DNA of 64,000 nucleotides from Enterovirga rhinocerotis (GTDB lineage: Bacteria > Pseudomonadota > Alphaproteobacteria > Rhizobiales > Beijerinckiaceae): positions 124,001 through 188,000 of the forward strand of contig NZ_SNZR01000014.1 of the NCBI RefSeq assembly GCF_004363955.1, in the 5' to 3' direction. Below are positions 43,881 to 53,430 of the stretch, piece after piece. The position numbers and the translations under genes were made by a program. Positions within the stretch are counted from its first letter, which is position 1. Every line of letters begins with the position of its first letter. The notes beneath the pieces are model-generated. The model was given only the letters and a program-made list of their open reading frames with translations. It was not told the DNA's origin and did no database searches.

Positions 43881-44774
43881 ATGACGTTCAAGATCACAGA
43901 GGGACAGACCGCGATGGTCGCGCTGCGCGCGGCGCTCATCGCTGGTGTCGCGGCCGGGCTCGGGGGATGCGACACGCTCTCGAACCTCAACCCGTTCGAC
44001 ACCTCCGAAAAATACGAGATGAAGGTCACGGCGGACGTGCCGCCGGAGCGCATGTACGACCAGGGCCTCGCCCGCATGCGGAACGGCGATCGCGAGGGCG
44101 CCGCCCGGCGCTTCGGCGAGATCGGCCGCAACTACCCGCAATCTGAATGGGCCCGGAAGGGCCTCATCATGCAGGCCTTCGCCAATTACGAGGCGCAGAA
44201 ATACGACGACGCCATCACGTCGTCCCGCAGCTACCTGCAGAAATATCCGAACACGAAGGATGCGGCCTACGCGCAGTATCTCTACGCGATGTCCAACTTC
44301 AACCAGATCCCGGATACCTCGCGGGATCAGGAACGCTCGGAGAAGGCCCTCGCCGGGCTGACGGAACTCGTCCAGAAATACCCGAATTCCGAATATGCGG
44401 CCGATGCGCGCTACCGCATCCAGGTCGCCCGCGACCAGCTCGCCGGCGCCCAGATGGAGGTGGGCCGCTATTACCTTGAGCGCCGGAACTACACCGCCGC
44501 CATCAACCGCTTCCGCGACGTGGTGTCGAAGTACCAGACGACGCGCCATGTCGAGGAGGCGCTCCAGCGTCTGACCGAGGCCTATATGGCGCTCGGGCTG
44601 ACCGGCGAGGCTCAGACCGCCGCTGCGGTCCTCGGCCACAACTTCCCGAACAGCCAGTGGTACAAGGACGCCTATTCGCTCGTCCGCTCGAACGGCCTCG
44701 AGCCGCGCGAGGACGCGGATTCGTGGATCAGCAAGACCTTCAAGGGCTTCAGGGTCGCCGCCCTCGGGCGGTGA
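43881..44774 (+). CDS. bamD: Outer membrane assembly lipoprotein BamD
   Basis: Outer-membrane lipoprotein of the BAM complex that inserts beta-barrel proteins. Signal peptide ends in the lipobox LGGC; five TPR-like repeats follow (ARRFGEIGRNYPQSEWA, YLQKYPNTKDAAYAQYL, LVQKYPNSEYAADARYR, RDVVSKYQTTRHVEEAL, VLGHNFPNSQWYKDA). The start is ambiguous between MTFKITEG (43881) and MVALRAAL (43914); the latter gives a short 18-residue signal and also has a GAGGG upstream. Confidence 0.93.
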   Translation: MTFKITEGQTAMVALRAALIAGVAAGLGGCDTLSNLNPFDTSEKYEMKVTADVPPERMYDQGLARMRNGDREGAARRFGEIGRNYPQSEWARKGLIMQAFANYEAQKYDDAITSSRSYLQKYPNTKDAAYAQYLYAMSNFNQIPDTSRDQERSEKALAGLTELVQKYPNSEYAADARYRIQVARDQLAGAQMEVGRYYLERRNYTAAINRFRDVVSKYQTTRHVEEALQRLTEAYMALGLTGEAQTAAAVLGHNFPNSQWYKDAYSLVRSNGLEPREDADSWISKTFKGFRVAALGR

Positions 44775-44897
44775 GGCGATTGCGGCGTCTCCTCGCCGCG
44801 CCGCCGGTCCGGGTGGGATCGGCGGCGATCATGCCGGCCTGAGCATGTCCAAAAGCCGGATTCCTCTTTCCCGCGCCATGCTCTAAGAGGGCCGCGC

Positions 44898-46562
44898 ATG
44901 CTCGCGCAGCTTTCGATCCGCAACATCGTCCTGATCGACCGGCTCGATCTGCGCTTCGCGCCCGGCCTCAGCGTGCTGACCGGCGAGACGGGGGCGGGTA
45001 AGTCGATCCTTCTCGATGCCTTCGCGCTCGCGCTCGGTTCGCGCGGCGACGGCTCCCTCGTGCGGCACGGCGAGACGCAGGGCCAGGTCTCGGCCGTGTT
45101 CGACGTTGCCGCCGACCATCCGGCCCGGGCGCTCGCGGTCGCGGCCGATCTCGACATCGACGGCGATCTCATCCTGCGCCGCGTGCAGTTCGCGGACGGG
45201 CGCACGCGTGCCCTCGTCAACGATCAGCCGGTCAGCGTGCAGACGTTGCGCGAGATGGGCGCGGCCCTGGTCGAGATCCACGGCCAGCATGCCGACCGCG
45301 CGCTCGTCGACCCCTCCACCCATCGCGCGATCCTCGATGCCCATGGGGGTCTCGTGCCGCAGGCCCAGGCGGTGGCCACCGCGGCGAGGAGGCTTCGGCA
45401 GGCGAAGGCGGCCCTCGGCGAGGCGGAGGAGCGCCTCGCCCTCCTGCGCAAGGAGCAGGATTACATCGATCACGCCGTGGCCGAACTCACGGCTCTTGCG
45501 CCGGAGCCCGGCGAAGAGGCCGCGCTCGGCGAGCGCCGGCAGGTGATGCAGCAGGCCGAGAAGGTGGCGCAGGAGCTTCAGGACGCCGCCGAGGCGGTGG
45601 CGGCCCCGATCGGCAGCCTCTCGGCCGCCATCCGGAAGCTGGAGCGGCGCTCGGGAGCGGCCGAGTCGCTGGTCGCCCGCCCCATCGCCGCGCTGGATGC
45701 CCTGCTCCTCGCCCTGGACGAAGCGGACCGGTCCGTCGCCGAGGCGATCCGGGCGGCCGAGTTCGACCCGGCCGATCTCGAACGGACCGAGGAGCGCCTG
45801 TTCAAGCTCCGGGCCGCCTCGCGGAAATTCTCCGTGCCCGCGGACGATCTCGCCGCGCTCCGAGACCGCTTCGGGGCCGATCAGGCCGCGATCGGGGCGG
45901 GCGAGGCGGAGGTCTCGCGCTTCGCCGCGGAGACGGCGCAGGCGGAGACCGACTATGTCGCAGCGGCCGAGAAGCTCTCGGCCGGGCGGAGCAAGGCCGC
46001 GGCGAGGCTCGACAAGGCGGTCGCGGCGGAACTCGCTCCGCTCAAGCTCGGCAGCGCTCGCTTCCTGACCCAGGTCGAGACCGATCCCGCCTCGCGGGAC
46101 AGCGGCGGCCGGGATCGGGTCGAGTTCTGGGTCGAGACCAATCCGGGCACCCGCCCCGGCCCGATGATGAAGGTGGCCTCGGGCGGGGAATTGTCGCGCT
46201 TCATCCTGGCGCTGAAGGTCGTGCTCGCGGAGCGCGGCTCCGCCCCGACCCTCGTCTTCGACGAGATCGATACCGGCGTCGGCGGCGCGGTGTCGGATGC
46301 GATCGGCCAAAGGCTGGCGCGGCTCGCCGCGCGGGTTCAGGTCATGGCCGTGACGCATGCGCCCCAGGTCGCGGCGCGCGCCGGGACGCATTTCCTGATC
46401 GCCAAGCAAGGCGGGCCGAAATCCCAGCGCGTCGCGACGAGCGTCGAGGCTCTCGAGCCCGTCTCGCGCCGCGAGGAGATCGCCCGCATGCTCGCCGGCG
46501 CCTCGGTCACGGACGAGGCGAGGGCGGCCGCGACTCGCCTGATCGAGGCCGCCGGAGACTGA
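44898..46562 (+). CDS. recN: DNA repair protein RecN
   Basis: SMC-like ATPase acting early in double-strand break repair. 554 residues: Walker A GETGAGKS (29-36) near the N-terminus, long Ala/Glu-rich coiled coil in the middle, ABC signature VASGGELSRFILALK and Walker B TLVFDEIDTGVGG (about 449-460), and the switch His in VTHAPQVAARAG. AAGAGGG precedes the start. No LexA box was found upstream by eye. Confidence 0.95.
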   Translation: MLAQLSIRNIVLIDRLDLRFAPGLSVLTGETGAGKSILLDAFALALGSRGDGSLVRHGETQGQVSAVFDVAADHPARALAVAADLDIDGDLILRRVQFADGRTRALVNDQPVSVQTLREMGAALVEIHGQHADRALVDPSTHRAILDAHGGLVPQAQAVATAARRLRQAKAALGEAEERLALLRKEQDYIDHAVAELTALAPEPGEEAALGERRQVMQQAEKVAQELQDAAEAVAAPIGSLSAAIRKLERRSGAAESLVARPIAALDALLLALDEADRSVAEAIRAAEFDPADLERTEERLFKLRAASRKFSVPADDLAALRDRFGADQAAIGAGEAEVSRFAAETAQAETDYVAAAEKLSAGRSKAAARLDKAVAAELAPLKLGSARFLTQVETDPASRDSGGRDRVEFWVETNPGTRPGPMMKVASGGELSRFILALKVVLAERGSAPTLVFDEIDTGVGGAVSDAIGQRLARLAARVQVMAVTHAPQVAARAGTHFLIAKQGGPKSQRVATSVEALEPVSRREEIARMLAGASVTDEARAAATRLIEAAGD

Positions 46563-46672
46563 GGCGGGGCGTCGCACGAGGCGCCAGAACGGGCGCTGTC
46601 CCCGGCCGGACGCGGCCTCCGGCTTGACTCGGCACGCGAGGCCGGCCCCATTCGGCTCCGCATGAGGACGGC

Positions 46673-47365
46673 ATGAACCGCTTGTCGAAGGTGTCGCTGC
46701 TCCAGGGAGCAGAGGTCGATCTCGCCGCATTCGAGGCGAAGACGCGCTGTCGCGCGTTTTCGCCGAACGAGACGCTGGTCGATTTCGACGATCCGTCCAC
46801 GGATGTCTATTTCCTGATCTCGGGCGACGTCCGCGTTCTGATCCGGACACGCTCCGGCAAGGAGGTGATCCTCGGCGAGATGCGGGCAGGGGCCGTCTTC
46901 GGCGAGTTGGCTGCGCTCGACGGCACGCCGCGCTCGGCGAACGTCACGGCGCTGACGCGCGGCGAGGTCTGCACGATGTCCGCCGCCGTGTTCAAGGAGC
47001 TGATCTTCGCCGCCCCGACGGTGGCGGATCGCCTTCTGCGCCTCCTCGCCCGCCGCGTCCGAGACCTCGATGCGCGGATCATGGAGCACACCGTGCTCGA
47101 TCTGCGGCACCGGCTCTATTCGGAACTGCTGCGCCTTTCGATCCCGCGCACGGGCCATGCCGAGGAACGGGTCGTCACGCCGCCGCCGTACCACCACGTC
47201 CTCGCCGCGCGGATCGGCTGCCGGCGGGAGCAGGTGACGCGCGAATTCACGACCCTGGCCGGCGAAAACCTGATCGAGCGCACGCGCGGTGCGCTCGTCC
47301 TCAAGAGGCCCGACGTACTTCAGTCGCGCGTCGCGGCGGCTTTGCGCGAGGACGACCGCGCATAG
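46673..47365 (+). CDS. Crp/Fnr-family transcriptional regulator
   Basis: 230 residues. The N-terminal cyclic-nucleotide-binding domain has an intact phosphate-binding cassette FGELAALDGTPRSANV (76-91, including Arg87 and Ser88), so cAMP or cGMP binding is plausible; no Fnr-type cysteine cluster. C-terminal winged helix with recognition helix in ARIGCRREQVTREFTTL. It ends 46 bp inside the convergent TetR gene, so their transcripts overlap. Confidence 0.87.
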   Translation: MNRLSKVSLLQGAEVDLAAFEAKTRCRAFSPNETLVDFDDPSTDVYFLISGDVRVLIRTRSGKEVILGEMRAGAVFGELAALDGTPRSANVTALTRGEVCTMSAAVFKELIFAAPTVADRLLRLLARRVRDLDARIMEHTVLDLRHRLYSELLRLSIPRTGHAEERVVTPPPYHHVLAARIGCRREQVTREFTTLAGENLIERTRGALVLKRPDVLQSRVAAALREDDRA

Positions 47366-47985
47366 GCGGCGAGAAAGACCTCGATCGCACCCTCGACATT
47401 GTGGTCCAGGCTCTCGGGCGCGCAGGATTCGGGTATCCCGAACAGGAGCCGCTTGAGGATGCCGGCGGAGCACAGGTTCAGGAACTGCTCGGCCGCGAGA
47501 GCCGTATCCGCGATCTCGAGCCGTCCGGCCGAGACCTGACCGTCGAGATAGGATTTGAGCCGGGCAGCGCCGAGCTTGGGCCCCGCCTCGTAGAAGGATC
47601 GCGCGAAGGCCGGGAACTTGTCGGCCGCGCCGATCACCATGCGGACGGACGAGATGTGGTCGGGCCGGACCATCATGTCGAGCAAGGTCCGGCCGACGAG
47701 ACGCAGCGCAGACGGCACATCCGGGTCGGATTCGTCGAGCCGGAACAGCACCTCGGCGAGGCCGCTCTTCTCCGATTGGGTCAGCGCCTCGAAGAGGGCC
47801 TCCTTGTCCTTGAAGTAGACATAGAGGGTCCCTTTCGACACGCCGGCGGCCTTGGCGATGCTGCCCATCGAGGCGCCGTCGAAGCCCTGGGCGAGGAAGA
47901 TCTGCCGCGCCCCATCGAGGATCTGGCGCCGCTTGCCCGAATCGGCCGGGCCTTGGGCTTCCGTGCGGGAGCGCACATCGTTCAT
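47320..47985 (-). CDS. TetR-family repressor of the adjacent efflux operon
   Basis: 221 residues. N-terminal helix-turn-helix KRRQILDGARQIFLAQGFDGAS to VSKGTLYVYFKDKEALF; variable ligand-binding C-terminus (AefR-like in length). It is divergent from the HlyD/DHA2 pump genes, with a perfect 21-bp palindrome between them, so it most likely represses the pump and perhaps itself until a toxic ligand binds. Its 3' end overlaps the Crp-family gene by 46 bp. Confidence 0.9.
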   Translation of the reverse strand: MNDVRSRTEAQGPADSGKRRQILDGARQIFLAQGFDGASMGSIAKAAGVSKGTLYVYFKDKEALFEALTQSEKSGLAEVLFRLDESDPDVPSALRLVGRTLLDMMVRPDHISSVRMVIGAADKFPAFARSFYEAGPKLGAARLKSYLDGQVSAGRLEIADTALAAEQFLNLCSAGILKRLLFGIPESCAPESLDHNVEGAIEVFLAAYARSSSRKAAATRD

Positions 47986-48004
47986 CTGTCCTGACTTGCT
48001 CCGA

Positions 48005-48033
48005 TTGACCGAACGGTTCGGTCAACATATGTA
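48005..48033 (+). promoter_or_regulatory. Efflux promoter with perfect palindromic TetR operator
   Basis: A 21-bp perfect palindrome (arms TTGACCGAAC and GTTCGGTCAA around one G, 48005-48025). Its left end TTGACC doubles as a -35 box, with a 17-bp spacer and -10 TATGTA (48028-48033), so a bound repressor would block RNA polymerase. It is 20 bp from the tetR start and 72 bp before the pump start. Confidence 0.75.
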
Positions 48034-48096
48034 GACGCTACGCCAGTGTCAAACTCGCCGCGGCCGTTGTCCGGCGCGGTGGGACGGAGTTCCGTC

Positions 48097-49368
48097 ATGG
48101 CCTTTCGCGACGATCGCCCGGTCTCGGGGCTCCCCGGATCGGAGGACCGGCCCGTGGACAGGGCCGGTGAACCGCCCGCCGGTGCCCCGGCCGATCACCC
48201 GGCGCCCGAGGACGCATCGCCTGCTGCCCGCGCACCCGGCGATCCGGGAACGTCGGAGGCCCGCCCGCGGGATGGCGCGGCCGAGCCGGCCGAGAAGCCG
48301 AGATCGCGCCGCAAGCTCGTCTTCCTCGTGCTGGCCCTCGCGGTCCTCGCCGGTGGCTCCCTTTATGGCTGGCGGTACTGGACCGAGGGGCGGTTCCTCG
48401 TCGCCACCGACGACGCCTATGTGGCCGGCGACATCACGATCCTCGCGGCCAAGGTCTCGGGCTACATCGCCTCGATCGAGATCCAGAACGATCAGCCCGT
48501 CCGCCAGGGCGAGGTGATCGCGCGGATCGACGACGTCGATTACAAACTCGCCGTCCAGGCCGCGCGCGACAAGCTCGCGACCCTCGAGGCGACCACGAGC
48601 CGGATCGGGCGGCAGGTCGTCGCCGCGCGCGCCCAGGTCGCCCAGGTCGAGCCGCAGATCGCCTCGGCCCGCGCGGAGAGCCTGCGCACGGCCTCCGAAT
48701 TCGAACGCCAGACCCGCCTGGCACAATCCGATTTCGCCTCGCGCGCGAAATACGAGCAGGCCCGCTCGGACCGGGACCGCGCCGTCGCGGCCGTCCAGGC
48801 GGCGGAGGCCGGCCTCGATGTCGCGCGGGCCAATGTCGAGGTGCTGGAAGCCCAGCGGATCGAGGCCGAGCGCACGGCGGGCGAGGCCAGGACGCAACTC
48901 GCCCGCGCCGAGCGCGATCTCGCCTTCACGGAGATCCGGGCCCCGGTCTCCGGCGTCGTCGGCAACCGCGCGGTCCAGATCGGATCCTATGTCGCGCCGG
49001 GCACGCGCCTCGCCGCCCTCATCCCGCTCCAGACGGTCCATGTCGACGCGCATTTCAAGGAGACCCAGCTCGGTCCGATCCATCCGGGCCAGGTCGTGCG
49101 GCTTGAGGTCGACGCCTATCCGGGGCGCCATGTCCCGGCGGTGGTCGAGAGCATCGCGCCGGCCTCCGGTTCGCAATACAGCCTGCTGCCGCCCGAGAAC
49201 GCGACGGGCAACTTCACCAAGATCGTGCAGCGCGTCACCGTGCGCGTGAAGGTCGATCCGGAGGCGGCCGCGCAAGGGTTCCTGCGCCCCGGCATGTCGG
49301 TCGTCACCAGCGTCGACATCCGCGATCCGAAGGTCGCGCAGGCGGCGCTGGATGCGAAGACGCGCTGA
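48097..49368 (+). CDS. HlyD/EmrA-family periplasmic adaptor of a multidrug pump
   Basis: 423 residues. A Pro/Ala-rich cytoplasmic tail, one membrane helix (KLVFLVLALAVLAGGSLYGW, about 70-89), lipoyl half-motifs (FLVATDDAYVAGDITILAAKVSGYI and FTEIRAPVSGVVGNRAVQIGSYVAPG) flanking an alpha-helical hairpin, and the EmrA-type ending VTSVDIRD. The start MAFRDDRP follows GGAG; a GTG 17 codons upstream is in frame but starts about 6 bases after the inferred transcription start. It would connect the inner-membrane pump encoded downstream to an outer-membrane channel not found here. Confidence 0.9.
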   Translation: MAFRDDRPVSGLPGSEDRPVDRAGEPPAGAPADHPAPEDASPAARAPGDPGTSEARPRDGAAEPAEKPRSRRKLVFLVLALAVLAGGSLYGWRYWTEGRFLVATDDAYVAGDITILAAKVSGYIASIEIQNDQPVRQGEVIARIDDVDYKLAVQAARDKLATLEATTSRIGRQVVAARAQVAQVEPQIASARAESLRTASEFERQTRLAQSDFASRAKYEQARSDRDRAVAAVQAAEAGLDVARANVEVLEAQRIEAERTAGEARTQLARAERDLAFTEIRAPVSGVVGNRAVQIGSYVAPGTRLAALIPLQTVHVDAHFKETQLGPIHPGQVVRLEVDAYPGRHVPAVVESIAPASGSQYSLLPPENATGNFTKIVQRVTVRVKVDPEAAAQGFLRPGMSVVTSVDIRDPKVAQAALDAKTR

Positions 49369-49459
49369 GGTCGCGGCGATGGACGCCAGGCTCCGCGCCC
49401 AACCTTGCCTCCGCGGAGCCAGGGCTATCGCATCTGGTTTCGTGACGGCTGTCCGCTTT

Positions 49460-49613
49460 CCTTCCCCCTTGTGGGGAAGGTGGTCCCGAGCGAAGCGGAC
49501 GGCCGGATGGGGGTGGTGCCGCCCACCCGACGTCGCGGTAGGCGGCACCACCCCCACCCCGGTTCGCCCCCGGAGCAAGTCCGGGGACAACTCGGCCCTC
49601 CCCACAAGGGGGA
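49460..49613. repeat. Nested inverted repeat between pump genes
   Basis: The 387-bp gap between the adaptor and pump genes holds outer arms TCCCCCTTGTGGGGA (49463-49477) and its complement (49599-49613), and an inner perfect 15-bp pair GGGGGTGGTGCCGCC / GGCGGCACCACCCCC (49509-49523, 49541-49555). The rest of the gap has no gene. Similar in plan to the 21358-21508 element but not in core sequence. Confidence 0.85.
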
Positions 49614-49755
49614 GGGAAGGTGCGCCGTCATCCCCGCAGCCATATGCGATTGCCCTGCCCCGCGTAGCGGCGGGAAGGGCGGACTCGGGCGCCAGCCCGA
49701 GCCGGGCGGGAGGCCGCGACCCGCGACCTGCCGATCCGTGCCGGGGGGCTGTGCC

Positions 49756-51333
49756 ATGAGCTCCGCCGCTCTCGCCGCCATCCCCCGCGCGACGCCCGAG
49801 ACGGGCGAAGGCCGCAAGCTCTTCGCCTTCATGTGCATGGTGTTCGGGATGTTCATGGCCATCCTGGACATCCAGATCGTCTCGGCCTCGCTCACCGAGA
49901 TCCAGGCCGGTGTCTCGGCCTCGCAGGACGAGATCTCCTGGGTCCAGACCGCGTATCTGATCGCCGAGGTGATCATGATCCCGCTCTCGGGCACGCTGTC
50001 GCGCGTGCTCTCGACGCGCTGGATGTTCGTGATCTCAGCCGGCGGCTTCACGCTCATGAGCTTCATGTGCGCGACCTCGACCACGATCGGCGAGCTGATC
50101 CTGTGGCGTTCGCTTCAGGGTTTCCTCGGCGGCGGCATGATCCCGACCGTCTTCGCCTCGGCCTACACGATCTTCCCGCCCTCGAAGCGCGGCATCGTCA
50201 CGCCGATCATCGGCCTCGTCGCGACCCTCGCGCCGACGATCGGACCGACCATCGGCGGCTACCTTACCGACATCTTCTCCTGGCACTGGCTGTTCCTGGT
50301 CAACGTCGTGCCGGGCATCTTCGTCACGATCGCGACCTGGCTCCTGGTTGATTTCGACGAGCCGCAATGGGGGCTGTTCGAGACCTTCGACTGGAGCGGA
50401 CTCGCCCTGATGGCCGCCTTCCTCGGCACGCTCGAATACGTGCTGGAGGAAGGCCCGAACCACGATTGGCTGCAGGAGGAATCCGTCGCGATCTGCGCGG
50501 TCATCTGCGTCGTCTCGGGCGTCGCGTTCTTCTGGCGCGCCCTCACGGCGCGTCATCCGATCGTCGACCTCACCGCCTTCGCCGACCGGAATTTCGCGGT
50601 CGGCAGCCTCTTCTCCTTCGTCGTGGGGATCGGCCTGTACGGCCTGACCTACCTGTACCCCGTCTATCTCGGCCGCGTGCGGGGGCTCTCGGCCCTCCAG
50701 ATCGGCGAGACGATGTTCGTGACCGGCATCTGCATGTTCCTGACCGCGCCGATCGCCGGGCGGATGGTCTCGAAGCTCGATCCGCGCGTGATGATGGGGA
50801 TGGGCTTCGTCGGGTTCGGCATCGGGACCTGGTGGGCGTCCTTCATCACCAAGGATTGGTCGTTCGGCGAACTCGTCGTGCCGCAGATCTTCCGCGGCGT
50901 GGCGTTGATGATCTGCATGATCCCGATCAACAACATCGCGCTCGGCACGCTGCCGCCGGATCGGATCAAGAACGCCTCGGGCCTCTACAACCTCACCCGC
51001 AATCTCGGCGGGGCGGTCGGGCTCGCGCTCATCAACACCCTCCTGAACTGGCGCTGGGACCTGCACCTGCAAAGGCTGCGCGACCAGGTCACATGGTCTC
51101 GCGACCGGGCCCTGGAGACCCTCGGCACCCTGGAAGGCGCGTTCTCGCAGCTCGGCTCTGATGCCGAGAGGGCGGCGCTGAAGCAGATGTCGCAGATCGT
51201 GCGGCGCGAGGCGCTGGTCATGGCCTTCGGCGACGTCTTCCTCGCCCTCACGCTGCTCTTCGCCGCCATGACCGTGCTGCTGGTCCTCGTGAAGCGCCCG
51301 GGCGCGGCCGGCGCCCCGGCCGATGCCCATTGA
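49756..51333 (+). CDS. DHA2-family multidrug efflux MFS transporter, EmrB-like
   Basis: 525 residues with about 14 membrane segments. Motifs: MFMAILDIQIVSASLTEIQ in TM1, SWVQTAYLIAEVIMIPLSG, and motif C-like GLVATLAPTIGPTIGGYL typical of proton-driven exporters; C-terminal NLTRNLGGAVGLALINTLL is EmrB-like. GGGGGG precedes the ATG. Forms an EmrAB-type pump with the upstream adaptor, controlled by the divergent TetR protein. Confidence 0.9.
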   Translation: MSSAALAAIPRATPETGEGRKLFAFMCMVFGMFMAILDIQIVSASLTEIQAGVSASQDEISWVQTAYLIAEVIMIPLSGTLSRVLSTRWMFVISAGGFTLMSFMCATSTTIGELILWRSLQGFLGGGMIPTVFASAYTIFPPSKRGIVTPIIGLVATLAPTIGPTIGGYLTDIFSWHWLFLVNVVPGIFVTIATWLLVDFDEPQWGLFETFDWSGLALMAAFLGTLEYVLEEGPNHDWLQEESVAICAVICVVSGVAFFWRALTARHPIVDLTAFADRNFAVGSLFSFVVGIGLYGLTYLYPVYLGRVRGLSALQIGETMFVTGICMFLTAPIAGRMVSKLDPRVMMGMGFVGFGIGTWWASFITKDWSFGELVVPQIFRGVALMICMIPINNIALGTLPPDRIKNASGLYNLTRNLGGAVGLALINTLLNWRWDLHLQRLRDQVTWSRDRALETLGTLEGAFSQLGSDAERAALKQMSQIVRREALVMAFGDVFLALTLLFAAMTVLLVLVKRPGAAGAPADAH

Positions 51334-51339
51334 GACCGG

Positions 51340-52206
51340 TCAGGTGCCTCTCGCCCGTTGCCGCGCGAGCCACATCCCGGCGAGCGTCGCGCCGAGGATG
51401 ATCGCGACGCCGCACCATTGGAGAGGGCCGAGCCACTCGCCGAGCGCCGCCGCGCCGATGAGGGTCGCGGTGACGGGGCTGAGCAGCCCCAGGAAGGCGG
51501 CATCGGGCCCGATGAGGCCGATGCCGCGAACCCACAGCCAATAGGCGAGGGCGGTCCCGAGCAGGCCGAGATAGGCGTAGCCGAGAAGGTTCTGCCCGCT
51601 CGGCAGCGGCGGCACACCTTCGACCAGGAGCGCGAAGGGAAGCACGAACAGGCCGCCCAGCGCGAGCTGCCAGGCCGTGACCTGCATCGCCGTGCCGAGA
51701 CGCCCCCAGCGGGCGATCAGCACCGTCGCGCAGGCCATCGACAAGGCGCTGCCGAAGGCCGCGAGTGCGCCGAGCAGATCGACATGGGCCGAGGGATCGA
51801 GCACCAGCATCGCGACCCCGACGAGGCCGCACAGGGCGGCGGCGACCTGGGCGATGCGCGGCTTCCGCCCAAGCAGCGGCCAGGCGAGGAAGGCGACGAT
51901 GAGGGGCTGGCTCGAGCTCAGCGTCGCGGCGACTCCGCCGGGAAGCCGCGCGGCCGCGAAGAAGATCAAGGCGAAGAAGAGCCCGATATTGCAGAACCCG
52001 ATCAGGGCGAGCCGCCCGATCTGATGGCGCGGCGGCAGGCCTGCGCCCAGGGCCATCAGCAGCAGGCCGGCCGGCAGGGCCCGCAGCGCCGAGACGAGCA
52101 GCGGATGGTCGACCGGCAGCAGCGTCGTGAAGACGATATAGGTCGTGCCCCACAGACAGGGTGCGATCGCCGTCGCGGCGGCGGTGCGGAGGGTCGGGCC
52201 GGCCAT
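51340..52206 (-). CDS. EamA/DMT-family transporter
   Basis: 288-residue inner-membrane protein with ten predicted helices and two EamA repeats (AIAPCLWGTTYIVFTTLLP near the start; LSMACATVLIARWG and LLSPVTATLIGAAALGEWLGPLQ in the second half). Likely exports a metabolite or amino acid. GAGGAG precedes the start. It converges on the pump gene with 6 bp between stops. Confidence 0.88.
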   Translation of the reverse strand: MAGPTLRTAAATAIAPCLWGTTYIVFTTLLPVDHPLLVSALRALPAGLLLMALGAGLPPRHQIGRLALIGFCNIGLFFALIFFAAARLPGGVAATLSSSQPLIVAFLAWPLLGRKPRIAQVAAALCGLVGVAMLVLDPSAHVDLLGALAAFGSALSMACATVLIARWGRLGTAMQVTAWQLALGGLFVLPFALLVEGVPPLPSGQNLLGYAYLGLLGTALAYWLWVRGIGLIGPDAAFLGLLSPVTATLIGAAALGEWLGPLQWCGVAIILGATLAGMWLARQRARGT

Positions 52207-52359
52207 GGCCGTCTCCTCGCATGCAGGGCGGCGAACGGATAGCTCCTCCGCCGCAGGCCGATCGGAGGGGATTGCAACCCTGCGCAACGCTGATAGGTCC
52301 GGACGAGCGATCCGTCGCGAACCTTCCGCTCAGAGAGGCCGGCCCCGGTAGCGCACGAA

Positions 52360-53430
52360 TTGGACAGCAAGACCATCATCCGCATCCAGACCGTCACCAA
52401 GCGTTTCGGCCCGGCCGTCGCCGTGCGGAACGTCTCGCTCGATCTCGCGGAAGGCGAGTTCTTCTGTCTCCTCGGACCGTCAGGCTGCGGCAAGAGCACG
52501 CTGATGCGCATGATCGCCGGCTTCGAGGAGCCGGACGAGGGCCGCATCGAGCTCGACGGCGCCGATCTCGTCGGCACGCCGCCGGAGCGCCGGCCGCTCA
52601 ACATGATGTTCCAGTCCTACGCGCTCTTCCCGCACATGACCGTTTCCGGGAACATCGCCTACGGCCTGCGCCGCGGCGGGCTCGACAAGGCCGAGCAGGC
52701 GGCCCGTCTCGCCGAGATGATCCGCATCGCGCGCCTCGACGGGTTCGAGACGCGCTATCCGGCCCAGCTCTCCGGCGGCCAGCGCCAGCGCGTCGCGCTC
52801 GCGCGCGCTTTGGCGCGGCGGCCGCGCGTGCTGCTCCTCGACGAGCCGCTCGGCGCGCTCGACCGGTCGCTGCGCGAGAGCACCCAGGCCGAGCTGAAGG
52901 AATTGCAGGCCCGGCTCGGCACGACCTTCGTCATGGTCACGCACGACCAGGACGAGGCGATGAGCCTCGCCGACCGGATCGGCATCATGCAGGCCGGCTC
53001 GCTCATCCAGGCGGGCTCGCCGCGCGAGGTCTACGAGCGTCCGGCCTCGCGCTTCGTCGCCGGCTTCATCGGGGCCGCCAACCTGATCGAGGGCACCATC
53101 ATCCGGCGCGAGCCGGTCTTCGCCCGGATCGCGCTTGCGGACGGGACCGAGATCGAGGCCCGCGCGGAGACGGGCGAGCCCGGCGACGCGGTCGCCGTGA
53201 TGGTGCGGCCCGAGCATCTCTCGCTGGCGGCGGGCGACGTGCCGGGTCCCAACCGCCTCGCCGCGACCGTGACCGCGACCGCCTTCCTCGGCGACGGCGT
53301 CTCGATCCGGGCCCGCCTCGCCTCCGGCCAGGACATCCGGGTCCTGGCGCATGGCGGTGCGCCGGAGCCGCTTCGCGGCGAGGCGATCACGCTCGCCTTC
53401 GCCGCCGACGCGGCGCGGGTGGTGACGTGA
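52360..53430 (+). CDS. ABC transporter ATPase, polyamine/iron type (TTG start)
   Basis: 356 residues. Walker A GPSGCGKST, Q-loop FQSYALFPH, signature LSGGQRQRVALARAL, Walker B RVLLLDEPLGALD, switch His in VTHDQDEAMS, and a C-terminal TOBE domain (VMVRPEHLSL). Resembles PotA/PotG. The frame begins with TTG and no ribosome site is evident; no ATG exists before the conserved region. It overlaps the next gene as GTGA. No substrate-binding protein gene is in the window beside it. Confidence 0.88.
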   Translation: MDSKTIIRIQTVTKRFGPAVAVRNVSLDLAEGEFFCLLGPSGCGKSTLMRMIAGFEEPDEGRIELDGADLVGTPPERRPLNMMFQSYALFPHMTVSGNIAYGLRRGGLDKAEQAARLAEMIRIARLDGFETRYPAQLSGGQRQRVALARALARRPRVLLLDEPLGALDRSLRESTQAELKELQARLGTTFVMVTHDQDEAMSLADRIGIMQAGSLIQAGSPREVYERPASRFVAGFIGAANLIEGTIIRREPVFARIALADGTEIEARAETGEPGDAVAVMVRPEHLSLAAGDVPGPNRLAATVTATAFLGDGVSIRARLASGQDIRVLAHGGAPEPLRGEAITLAFAADAARVVT

